19,397 nt of DNA from JAPLGZ01 sp038318235 (GTDB lineage: Bacteria; Chloroflexota; Anaerolineae; Caldilineales; Caldilineaceae), in the NCBI GenBank assembly GCA_038318235.1, contig JBBQBY010000071.1, positions 1 to 19,397 of the forward strand, written 5' to 3'. Below the pieces are notes generated by a model. It was not told the DNA's origin. It searched no databases and saw only the letters and a list, made by a program, of their open reading frames with translations. Position 1 is the stretch's first letter. Every line of letters starts with the position of its first letter. Positions 1 to 6,357 of this stretch are shown here, one piece after another. The translations under genes were made by a program, and so were the position numbers.

Positions 1-1200
1 CGCATCCCAGCCGAGGCGCGTATGAATCCCGTGTTGCTCAAGCCAAGCGCCGAGACCTATAGCCAGGTCATCGTGCTGGGCAAATTTCACCCGGAAATCA
101 GCGCGTTACCCTGGCTGGCGCGCAAGCCGCACTTGTGGCCGATTGTCCGTGATGCCTTACACAGTCTGTTGGCCGATTATGACCAGGTGGTGATCGAAGG
201 CGCGGGCAGTCCGGCGGAAGTCAATTTGCGCCAGAGCGATATTGTTAACATGCGCGTGGCGCTGGAATGTGAGGCTGATGTTTATCTGGTCGCTGACATT
301 GATCGAGGTGGCGCCTTTGCGCATCTGCTCGGCACTTGGCTGTGTTTGGAGCCAGCCGAACAGGCTTTGATCAAGGGCTTTGTGCTGAATAAATTTCGCG
401 GCGACCAGGCTTTATTAGGCAACGCCATGGCGTGGTTGCAGGAGCGCACCGGCGTGGCCACGGTCGCCATTGTGCCGATGGTCCGTCACGCCCTGCCCGA
501 TGAAGATACCTTTCATCATCGCGCCGAAACTGTGCCTGGCCGGATCAATATTGCCCTGCTGCTTTATCCTTATGCCAGCAATTTGGACGAGTTTGATCCC
601 CTGATCCACGCCCCAGGCGTCAACGTGGTGCCGATTCGCACATTGACAAGCTTGGACGATTTTCAAGCCGTGATCCTGCCCGGTAGCAAAAATACGGTTG
701 AGAGTTTGCGTTATCTGCGCCAAACGGGTTTGGACGATCAGGTATTGCAGGCGGCGGCGAGTGGCAAGTTAATTCTCGGCGTCTGTGGCGGCATGCAACT
801 GTTGGGGCGCGCTATCTTTGACCCCAGTCACCTTGAAAGCGGTGACAGCGCTGGGCTAAATTTGCTCGATCTGACCACCACACTCGCACCGTACAAGATC
901 ACGCAGCAACGGGCAACGCAATGGCTGAATGGTGGGACGGTGTACGGCTACGAAATTCATCACGGCCAAACCGAGGCTGGCGCTGACGTGCAGCCGCATC
1001 TGGCCGATAATTTGGGCTGGCAACAGGCAAACATTTACGGCGTCTATTTGCATGGCCTGTTGGAGAATACGCTTTATCGCCAGTGGCTTTTGGAACAACT
1101 CGGCTGGCGCGGTCTGGCCGAGGATTGGGCGGCGCTGGTCGAGGCCGAGCTTGAAAAGGCCGCACAGTTGGTGACAACAACGGAATGGTTTAATCGATGA
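1..1200 (+). CDS. cobQ: Cobyric acid synthase, 5'-truncated by the window edge
   Basis: CobQ/CbiP amidates four side chains of adenosylcobyrinic acid a,c-diamide, using glutamine and ATP, to give cobyric acid in the cytoplasm. The reading frame is open from base 1 (RIPAEAR before the Met at 22). The MNPVLLKPSA motif at 22 normally lies about 100 residues inside CobQ, so the N-terminal P-loop is off the window and the Met at 22 is not the true start. Counting from that Met, the ATPase part ends near residue 170. A class I glutamine amidotransferase domain follows, with nucleophile Cys255 in LGVCGGMQLLG and catalytic His344 in YGVYLHGLLEN. The intact C-terminus has the usual family length. The gene lies upstream of an adenosyltransferase and cbiR, consistent with corrinoid synthesis or salvage. 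Identity is secure from motifs. Confidence 0.95.
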   Translation, partial: RIPAEARMNPVLLKPSAETYSQVIVLGKFHPEISALPWLARKPHLWPIVRDALHSLLADYDQVVIEGAGSPAEVNLRQSDIVNMRVALECEADVYLVADIDRGGAFAHLLGTWLCLEPAEQALIKGFVLNKFRGDQALLGNAMAWLQERTGVATVAIVPMVRHALPDEDTFHHRAETVPGRINIALLLYPYASNLDEFDPLIHAPGVNVVPIRTLTSLDDFQAVILPGSKNTVESLRYLRQTGLDDQVLQAAASGKLILGVCGGMQLLGRAIFDPSHLESGDSAGLNLLDLTTTLAPYKITQQRATQWLNGGTVYGYEIHHGQTEAGADVQPHLADNLGWQQANIYGVYLHGLLENTLYRQWLLEQLGWRGLAEDWAALVEAELEKAAQLVTTTEWFNR

Positions 1201-1213
1201 ATTGCGAATAATG

Positions 1214-1236
1214 AATAATTAACAATTAATAATTAA
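1214..1236. repeat. AT-rich direct repeat in cobQ-adenosyltransferase spacer
   Basis: Two copies of AATAATTAA lie at 1214-1222 and 1228-1236 just after the cobQ stop, within a stretch built almost entirely of A and T. It may only be low-complexity spacer DNA. There is no hairpin with a T-run that would mark a terminator here. Confidence 0.4.
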
Positions 1237-1276
1237 CGGATTCGTCTACCAACAGGGTAGCTTGATTCAACCAATT

Positions 1277-1285
1277 TGGTATAAC
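1277..1285 (+). promoter_or_regulatory. Candidate extended -10 promoter for the adenosyltransferase
   Basis: TGGTATAAC (1277-1285) fits an extended -10 element (TGn followed by TATAAC). No good -35 box lies 17 bp upstream. Transcription would start near 1292, about 22 nt before the ATG at 1314, with a GAAAGG ribosome site at 1301-1306 in between. This would let the adenosyltransferase, cbiR and the gene after it be transcribed separately from cobQ. It is a pattern match only. Confidence 0.4.
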
Positions 1286-1313
1286 CCACATTAATTATTA
1301 GAAAGGCTCTCAA

Positions 1314-1877
1314 ATGCCAAGACTAACAAAGATCTATACAAAAACCGGCGACGCTGGCACGACCGCGCTAGGTGGCGGCCAACGCGTGCCCAAGGATACC
1401 TTGCGCGTGACCGTTTATGGCACGGTGGACGAATTAAATTCGCAAATTGGTGTCGCGTTGGCCTACGGGTTATGTGATCGCCTGCAAACGGTGTTGCCGA
1501 CGATTCAGAATGAATTGTTCGATGTCGGCTCGGATCTCTGCTTTTTGGAAGCGGACAAAGTGAAGTACAAACTGCCGCAGATCGAGGCGCGCCACGTGAA
1601 GAAACTGGAAGCGCTGATCGACGAGATGAACGAAGTGGTCGGCTCGTTGCAGAACTTCATCCTGCCGGGTGGCGCGCCTGGTTCGGCCCATTTGCATGTG
1701 GCGCGCACCGTCTGTCGTCGCGCCGAGCGCGAGGCCACGACGCTGGCGCGTGAAGAAGGCATTGGTTCCCAAGTATTACCCTATCTCAACCGACTTTCCG
1801 ACGCGCTCTTTGTGATGGCGCGCTTCGAAAATCACCAGCGCCAGGTGCCTGAGCCACTGTGGAAGCCGGGGACGTAG
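1314..1877 (+). CDS. Corrinoid adenosyltransferase, PduO type
   Basis: It transfers the 5'-deoxyadenosyl group of ATP to reduced corrinoid, giving adenosylcobalamin or adenosylcobinamide. The 187 aa are the usual length for a single-domain PduO-type ATR. The ATP-binding motif TKTGDAGTT is at residues 9-17, the YGTVDELNS motif at 35-43, the conserved RTVCRRAERE at 131-140, and NRLSD at 159-163. The start is supported by GAAAGG seven bases upstream. It sits 113 bp after cobQ and 44 bp before cbiR. Adenosylation normally precedes lower-ligand remodelling, so the order fits one pathway. PduO-type is clear. The name cobO properly belongs to an unrelated family, so no symbol is given. Confidence 0.95.
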   Translation: MPRLTKIYTKTGDAGTTALGGGQRVPKDTLRVTVYGTVDELNSQIGVALAYGLCDRLQTVLPTIQNELFDVGSDLCFLEADKVKYKLPQIEARHVKKLEALIDEMNEVVGSLQNFILPGGAPGSAHLHVARTVCRRAEREATTLAREEGIGSQVLPYLNRLSDALFVMARFENHQRQVPEPLWKPGT

Positions 1878-1921
1878 GTATGTCATTGGGGCTAAAAACA
1901 CCTGTGTCTGTCTGACCGACC

Positions 1922-2758
1922 ATGAATGTACGTCTCTTTAACCAATCACATAATTTGCCCTTTCGGATCGGCACGACCTCCTACATTGTGCCTGATGATC
2001 TGCTGGTCAATGCCCGTTATCTGGTGGATAAGGTGCAAGACATGCAATTGGTTCTCTTCGATATGCCAGGGGGACCCACCAATCTGCCCAATGCACAGAC
2101 CGTGACCGCGTTGGCTAACCTTGCCGCTGAGTATGCCTTCACGTACACCGTCCATTTGATCAGCGATTTGAATTGGGATGACGGCGCTCATCCTTCGCTC
2201 GCCCAGGCGCGCCAGGTGATCGAATTAACCCAGGCCCTTCAGCCGTGGGCTTATATCCTCCATCTCGACGGCAAAGCCGTGCGCGCGCCAGATACCCTGC
2301 CCGCCAGCTTGCAAAAATGGCAGGCTGAGCGTGTGCGTGCCTTAGAAAGTGTCGCGAATTGGGCTGGTCACCCCACGTTGTTGGCCGTTGAAAACCTGGA
2401 AGGCTATGCACCAGATTTTGTGCAGCCGGTGGTGCAGCAAACGCAGGTTAGCCGGTGTGTTGATGTGGGTCATCTATGGCTGGATGGGGTTGAGCCGCTC
2501 CCGTATCTAAAGGCAGCCTTGCCCCTGACCAGGGTAATTCACATCCACGGCCTTGCCGAGCGTGATCACGAATCATTGGCACACATGTCGCCCGCGCAAC
2601 TTGACCCTGTGATCAACGTATTATTAAGGGAACGATATTCTGGTGTGTTGACTTTGGAGGTTTTTGGTGAACAAGATTTTAACTCGTCTCTTACGGCTTT
2701 GGCAGCCAGCATCGAGCGCTGCCGCGCCGCCCAGCATACCGATGACCGCTGCGCTTGA
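1922..2758 (+). CDS. cbiR: Cobamide remodelling enzyme CbiR (TIM-barrel hydrolase)
   Basis: CbiR, described from Akkermansia muciniphila, opens the nucleotide loop of cobamides at its phosphate-ribosyl linkage, so the lower ligand can be swapped. It belongs to the AP endonuclease 2 / xylose-isomerase-like TIM barrel superfamily. The diagnostic N-terminus FRIGTTSYIVPDDLLVNARYL is at residues 14-34, followed by MQLVLFD. Barrel metal-site candidates run in order: LAVENLEGY, CVDVGHLWLDG (Asp and His), VIHIHGLAERDH, and LTLEVF near the C-terminus. The 278 aa fit the family. No strong ribosome site precedes the ATG, but the next in-frame start would cut into the conserved motif. Cobamide neighbours on the left reinforce the call. 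A generic sugar-phosphate isomerase is the alternative, but the N-terminal motif argues against it. Confidence 0.88.
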   Translation: MNVRLFNQSHNLPFRIGTTSYIVPDDLLVNARYLVDKVQDMQLVLFDMPGGPTNLPNAQTVTALANLAAEYAFTYTVHLISDLNWDDGAHPSLAQARQVIELTQALQPWAYILHLDGKAVRAPDTLPASLQKWQAERVRALESVANWAGHPTLLAVENLEGYAPDFVQPVVQQTQVSRCVDVGHLWLDGVEPLPYLKAALPLTRVIHIHGLAERDHESLAHMSPAQLDPVINVLLRERYSGVLTLEVFGEQDFNSSLTALAASIERCRAAQHTDDRCA

Positions 2759-3695
2759 ACCTGTTCTGCGCACCGACAACGATACCCGCATCCCCTTCAC
2801 CATCCCTGTTTTAGTCATCAACTATTTTCCCATCAAAAATGGCCGCATCGACCGCAAGATCACCGGCGACGTGGACGCGCCGCTCGACCAAATCCGCCAG
2901 CACACCACGCGCACGACCCACCAGGTGGTCAACGCCCTGGAAAATGGTAGCGCCTATCATCGTTATAAAAACCCAGCCGCCCAAGCGAGTTTGCACTATC
3001 AGATTGTGGAAACATTGGAATTTCTGGAGCCACTGCCCACCGATTGGAAAGCCGGCCATCGCGTCCCGATGACGGATTATACAGAGATCCTGCAACGGAT
3101 CAACATTCAGGCGTGGGTGGAGCAGCGTGGCATTAAAGAGGTCTGGCTTTGGGGATATCATGGCGGCGTGATCGATCTCTGGGAATCGAATATGGCCGGT
3201 CCTTTTGGCGACATCAGCAACAGCGACCGTGATCCACACGATCTGCCGCTGCTCTCCAAAACGTACACGGTCTACCATTACAATTATCAGCGCGGCCCAT
3301 CCGAAGCCGTGGAAGATCATATGCACCAGATCGAGGCCGTGTTGCGCCAGATCGACCCGGATCTCTTCTGGGGAAAATTTGTTGGCAAGCCCGGCGAAGG
3401 GCGCTGTGGCTGGGCGCATTACCCACCCAACGGCGTACGCGATTACGATTGGCGCAATCCCCAATCAGTTTTGACCGACATCGAAGATTGGCAACCTGAG
3501 GGCAGGGGCGAGCAACAATGGCTAAACAGCGACCGTTGGCACAGTGACAGCTTGACTTGGTTCGTCTATTGGATGCAGAATGTCCCCGGTGCGGGCCACA
3601 ATTTATCCTATCGTGGACGCCCATTAACCAACTGGTGGACATTTATTGGCGATTTTGATCGCGCAATGGCACAAAAGATGAGGCTTACAACGTAA
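2742..3695 (+). CDS. Conserved-looking protein of unknown function, overlapping cbiR
   Basis: I do not recognise this family. From the ATG at 2742 it has 317 aa and overlaps the last 17 bases of cbiR in another frame. A GTG at 2667 would give 342 aa with a GGAGG six bases upstream, but it would overlap cbiR by 92 bases, and the GGAGG also encodes the conserved TLEVF of CbiR. The protein is very rich in Trp, Tyr and His. Motif-like blocks in order are VLVINYFPIKNG, EVWLWGYHGG followed by IDLWESNMAGP, YTVYHYNYQRGPSEAVEDH then MHQIEAVL, GRCGWAHYPPNGVRDYDW, and LTNWWTFIGDFD. No clear signal peptide, membrane span or nucleotide-binding loop is visible. It looks like a globular enzyme or binding protein. 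A role with cobamides would be inferred only from coupling to cbiR. Confidence 0.85.
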   Translation: MTAALEPVLRTDNDTRIPFTIPVLVINYFPIKNGRIDRKITGDVDAPLDQIRQHTTRTTHQVVNALENGSAYHRYKNPAAQASLHYQIVETLEFLEPLPTDWKAGHRVPMTDYTEILQRINIQAWVEQRGIKEVWLWGYHGGVIDLWESNMAGPFGDISNSDRDPHDLPLLSKTYTVYHYNYQRGPSEAVEDHMHQIEAVLRQIDPDLFWGKFVGKPGEGRCGWAHYPPNGVRDYDWRNPQSVLTDIEDWQPEGRGEQQWLNSDRWHSDSLTWFVYWMQNVPGAGHNLSYRGRPLTNWWTFIGDFDRAMAQKMRLTT

Positions 3696-3769
3696 AGTGG
3701 TAAAATAATAAATCTGTGAATCTGGCTCACACACCTCATCCCTAGAACAGATTCAAATTCATCTTTATC

Positions 3770-3798
3770 TTGACAGCGATTCGAGTCGTTAGTAAAAT
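3770..3798 (+). promoter_or_regulatory. Near-consensus sigma-70-type promoter of the DtxR-family gene
   Basis: TTGACA (3770-3775) and TAAAAT (3793-3798) are separated by exactly 17 bases. With the -10 box ending at 3798, the start of transcription falls at about 3805, which is the A of the ATG. No ribosome-binding sequence lies between the -10 box and the ATG. The site therefore predicts a leaderless transcript. Confidence 0.75.
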
Positions 3799-3812
3799 TT
3801 AAGCATGACTAA
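3789..3812. promoter_or_regulatory. Possible autoregulatory operator
   Basis: TTAGT (3789-3793) and ACTAA (3808-3812) form an imperfect 24-bp dyad centred between 3800 and 3801. Eight of 12 positions are symmetric. It covers the -10 box and the start codon, where a DtxR/MntR-family repressor often binds its own promoter. The AT-rich setting makes chance symmetry possible. Confidence 0.3.
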
Positions 3813-4497
3813 AAAAAATCCTTTAGATAGCCAAAAAACATTAACATCAGCCCACGAAGATTATCTCAAAGCCATCTATCTGCTGCGCGCCAAAGGGGGC
3901 GAGGTGAACAATTCCGCCTTGGCGCATCATCTGGATGTGTCGCCAGCCTCGGCCACGAACATGGTAAAAAAGCTGGCCGAGTTGGCATTGGTCGCCTACG
4001 AACCGTATCAAAGCGTTGCGCTGACCGAAAATGGGGAGCGGGTCGCCTTAGAAGTATTGCGGCACCACCGACTGTTGGAGCTTTATTTACACCAGAAACT
4101 TAAATTGCCTTGGGATCAAGTGCATGCCGAAGCGGAAAAGTTAGAACATGTGATCAGCGAAGCGCTGGAAGATGCGATTGCCCGCGCCCTGGACAATCCA
4201 ACCGTGGACCCGCACGGTGATCCCATTCCGAGCAAGGATGGCACGATTGAAAAAGTGGCCGGCGCGCCGCTGAGCGAAGCAGAATTGAATCGCCCCTACC
4301 GGCTGGTGCAGGTGCTGATCCAAGACCAGAAACGGCTCAGTTATTTGGGATCGCTTGGTTTATACCCGAATGCCACGGTATCGCTGATCAAGCAGGCGCC
4401 GTTTGCCGGCCCACTCCTGATCGATGTCGACGGTGAACATCATGCCCTGGCCCACGATTTGGCCGAATTTCTGCTGGTCACGCCCTGTATAACATGA
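3805..4497 (+). CDS. DtxR/MntR-family metal-dependent transcriptional regulator
   Basis: It is a cytoplasmic repressor that binds DNA when loaded with Fe(II) or Mn(II). The 230 aa show a winged helix (about 15-75) with the recognition segment SPASATNMVKKL, a dimerisation/metal domain (about 80-150), and a FeoA/SH3-like C-terminal domain (about 160-228). Aligned by eye with MntR and DtxR, the metal-site residues are D19, H88, E92, E111, E114 and H115. E111 stands where DtxR has Cys102, and D19 where DtxR has Met10, which favours manganese. K22 replaces the Glu11 of B. subtilis MntR. The start is fixed by the promoter just upstream. ltnD follows after 38 bp and may be co-transcribed. Targets are not visible in the window. 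Confidence 0.92.
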   Translation: MTKKNPLDSQKTLTSAHEDYLKAIYLLRAKGGEVNNSALAHHLDVSPASATNMVKKLAELALVAYEPYQSVALTENGERVALEVLRHHRLLELYLHQKLKLPWDQVHAEAEKLEHVISEALEDAIARALDNPTVDPHGDPIPSKDGTIEKVAGAPLSEAELNRPYRLVQVLIQDQKRLSYLGSLGLYPNATVSLIKQAPFAGPLLIDVDGEHHALAHDLAEFLLVTPCIT

Positions 4498-4535
4498 ATT
4501 TTCTATTCGTGGCATAACCCGTAAAGAGACATAAC

Positions 4536-5447
4536 ATGAATCCAGATAAGCAACCCAAGATTGGCTTTATTGGCCTGGGCGCGATGGGCCTTGGTATGGC
4601 GCGCCGCTTGGTAGGCGTCGGTTTTTCGGTGCGCGGGTATGATGTGAACCCAACGGCCACGCAGACTTTAACAGAAGCTGGCGGACAGGCAGCCACATCG
4701 GCGGCAGATGCAGCGCGCAACGCCGAAATCCTGATTTTAATGGTGGTGAGCGCCGAACAAGCCGAAGATGTCCTCTTTGGCAGAGGTGAAGCCGCGGCTG
4801 CGCTGGCTAAAGGCAGCGCCGTTGTGCTCTGTAGCACCGTGAAGCCAGAATTTTCGCGCCAGCTTGCCACGCGTTTAAACGAGGTTGGGTTGGCTATGTT
4901 GGATGCACCGGTCAGCGGCGGTGTGATCAAGGCCGCAGCGGGTGAATTAAGTATTATGGCGTCGGGCGCGCCCGCGGTCTTTGCGCAAACCGAAACGGTG
5001 CTGAATGCGCTCGCTGCACGCGTCTACCGCCTGGGCGATGAATGTGGCCAAGGCTCCACCGTCAAAATGGTCAACCAACTGTTGGCCGGTGTACACATTG
5101 CCGCCGCCGCCGAAGCGATGGCGCTGGGTGTGCGCGCCGGTGTCGATCCACAAGAGTTGTATGAGGTTATTTCCAACAGCGCTGGTTCGTCGTGGATGTT
5201 CCAAAATCGCGTACCGCATATGATCGCCGGCGACTATACGCCGTTGAGCGCCGTCGATATCTTTGTGAAAGATTTGGGGATCGTCCTGGAGACGGGCAAG
5301 GAGTTGCGGTTCCCCTTACCACTTTCGGCCACTGCCCACCAATTGTTCCTGATGGCGGCGGCGGCTGGCCTGGGGCGCCAGGATGATTCGGCGGTGGTTA
5401 AAGTTTTTGAACAGTTGGCGGGGATTCGTGTTAAGCGTGATGTATAA
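4536..5447 (+). CDS. ltnD: L-threonate dehydrogenase-like beta-hydroxyacid dehydrogenase
   Basis: It probably oxidises L-threonate or a similar C4 sugar acid at C2 with NAD+. The 303 aa match the 3-hydroxyisobutyrate/6-phosphogluconate dehydrogenase superfamily. The Rossmann motif GFIGLGAMG is at residues 10-18, the substrate motif DAPVSGG at 123-129, and catalytic Lys177 and Asn180 lie in GQGSTVKMVNQLLAG. The run from there (HIAAAAEAMAL, SSWMFQNRVPHM, PLSAVDIFVKDLGIV, LPLSATAHQLFLMA) resembles LtnD more than GarR or HIBADH. AAAGAGA precedes the ATG by about eight bases. The partners LtnA-E (kinase, isomerase, decarboxylase) are not in the window, so the exact substrate is inferred. Confidence 0.85.
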   Translation: MNPDKQPKIGFIGLGAMGLGMARRLVGVGFSVRGYDVNPTATQTLTEAGGQAATSAADAARNAEILILMVVSAEQAEDVLFGRGEAAAALAKGSAVVLCSTVKPEFSRQLATRLNEVGLAMLDAPVSGGVIKAAAGELSIMASGAPAVFAQTETVLNALAARVYRLGDECGQGSTVKMVNQLLAGVHIAAAAEAMALGVRAGVDPQELYEVISNSAGSSWMFQNRVPHMIAGDYTPLSAVDIFVKDLGIVLETGKELRFPLPLSATAHQLFLMAAAAGLGRQDDSAVVKVFEQLAGIRVKRDV

Positions 5448-5550
5448 GATTATGCATCCAAAAGTTTAGCCGTGAATGTACTTGCCCCCATACGGCCCGC
5501 AGTATAAAAACTATCAATCGCTTAGCCGTACTCAATTGACAGTTTGGCCA

Positions 5551-5584
5551 GGCAGGGTTAGTGCGTCCAATCACAACCCTTGCC
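5551..5584. terminator. Hairpin between convergent ltnD and higA
   Basis: GGC-AGGGTT-a-GTG pairs with CAC-AACCCT-t-GCC, a 12-bp stem with two single-base bulges and an eight-base loop. It sits between two convergent genes and could serve both. No T-run follows on either strand, so it is not a textbook intrinsic terminator. Confidence 0.45.
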
Positions 5585-5599
5585 ATGTGACAAATAAAA

Positions 5600-5914
5600 T
5601 TAAGCGACTTGTTTTTGAAGGTCGACGTACGGAACGATCAGTTCAATCCCTTTATGTTCCTCTTGCTTGGCAACATCTAGTTCAAACTCTTGTTGTAAGC
5701 CAAGCCAAAACTCTGCTGAAGTGCCAAAAAATTTACTAAGGCGCAAAGCTGTGTCTGCCGTTATCCCACGCCGTCCATCAAGAATTTGATAGAGTCTGTT
5801 ATTAGGAATATGTAGGTGCCGCGCCAAGATGAAAGGCGTCATACCCATTGTCTCTAGTTCATCGCGTAAAATTTCGCCTGGATGGATCGGATCTCGCCAG
5901 TCTTTTGCTGCCAT
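5600..5914 (-). CDS. higA: HigA-family antitoxin (XRE-type HTH)
   Basis: It neutralises HigB and represses the operon. The 104 aa begin with the family signature DPIHPGEILRDELETMG (residues 8-24). A lambda-repressor-like helix-turn-helix follows at about 25-62 (ARHLHIPNNRLYQILDGRRG, then ITADTALRLSKFF), with SAEFWLGLQQEFEL typical of VapI/HigA proteins. The strong ribosome site AAGGAGAGG, seven bases before the ATG, overlaps the higB stop codon. The gene follows higB by 14 bp, the usual toxin-first order of higBA loci. Confidence 0.93.
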   Translation of the reverse strand: MAAKDWRDPIHPGEILRDELETMGMTPFILARHLHIPNNRLYQILDGRRGITADTALRLSKFFGTSAEFWLGLQQEFELDVAKQEEHKGIELIVPYVDLQKQVA

Positions 5915-5928
5915 ACAAACACCTCTCC

Positions 5929-6204
5929 TTAGTGATAGTCTATTATCTCTACATCCTCAGGAGCGTCTGTCCAACGAAAGCACACACGCCATTGGTCATT
6001 TATTTTTATGCTGTACTCGCCTTCTCTGTCCCCATGTAAGCCTTCTAGTCCGTTGCCTGGGAGAGCAGCTAGATCGCCCAGTGTCCGAGCCTGGTTTAAG
6101 ATGCGCAAGCGCTTACGGGCTTGGCGTTCTATACCAGAAAAGCCCTTGACAAAGTTACCCTGGTAAAGCGCCTCAGTATGTTTGTCTTTAAAGCTTTTGA
6201 TCAT
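5929..6204 (-). CDS. higB: HigB/RelE-type toxin (ribosome-dependent mRNase family)
   Basis: HigB toxins cleave mRNA on the ribosome when not bound by HigA. The 91 aa are full length for the family. IKSFKDKHTEALYQGNFVKGF leads, then the basic helix ERQARKRLRILNQARTLGDL, PGNGLEGLHGDREGEYSI, and the beta-strand core INDQWRVCFRW. The C-terminus EIIDYH is characteristic. The conserved Arg, Trp and His residues are present, so nothing suggests inactivation. It is the first gene of a two-gene - strand operon with a promoter and palindrome immediately upstream. Confidence 0.93.
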   Translation of the reverse strand: MIKSFKDKHTEALYQGNFVKGFSGIERQARKRLRILNQARTLGDLAALPGNGLEGLHGDREGEYSIKINDQWRVCFRWTDAPEDVEIIDYH

Positions 6205-6236
6205 CTAGGTGCCTATAGCATCTATTGACTACGTTG

Positions 6237-6248
6237 TTTGTAGACAAA
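6237..6248. promoter_or_regulatory. Palindrome at the higBA start site, probable HigA operator
   Basis: TTTGT-AG-ACAAA is a perfect 5+5 inverted repeat overlapping the predicted -10 box and start of higBA transcription. HigA antitoxins bind short palindromes at this position, so it is the best operator candidate. A related palindrome lies at 18716-18730. Confidence 0.45.
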
Positions 6249-6274
6249 TTATCACAATTCCTGTTTTGCGTCAA
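6246..6274 (-). promoter_or_regulatory. Candidate higBA promoter
   Basis: On the - strand TTGACG (6269-6274) and TAATTT (6246-6251) are separated by 17 bases. Transcription would begin near 6239, leaving about 35 nt before the higB ATG. Confidence 0.55.
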
Positions 6275-6276
6275 CC

Positions 6277-6330
6277 CTAAAGATATCGTTTGTGCCCATC
6301 ACAATGATAGGACACAAACGATATCTTTAG
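6277..6330. repeat. Perfect 18-bp inverted repeat
   Basis: CTAAAGATATCGTTTGTG at 6277-6294 is exactly mirrored at 6313-6330 around an 18-base loop. It lies after the beta-propeller gene stop and just upstream of the higBA -35 box. It could end transcription of the - strand block, but no T-run follows. The perfect, AT-rich arms would also suit a protein-binding dyad or a mobile repeat. Confidence 0.8.
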
Positions 6331-6357
6331 CTAGATTTCATCACCTTTCACCTTCCA

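Noticed and set aside
1201..1313. Cobalamin riboswitch in the spacer before the adenosyltransferase
   Set aside because: The spacer is only 113 bp, largely AT-rich, and contains no B12-box-like sequence. A riboswitch could lie upstream of cobQ, outside the window.
2811..3464. 217-aa open frame on the - strand opposite the unknown protein
   Set aside because: It mirrors the + strand gene, lacks a ribosome site and shows no recognisable domain; the + strand frame has clear protein-like composition.
5476..5739. 87-aa + strand frame after ltnD
   Set aside because: It runs through the convergent hairpin and antisense to higA, with no ribosome site or domain.
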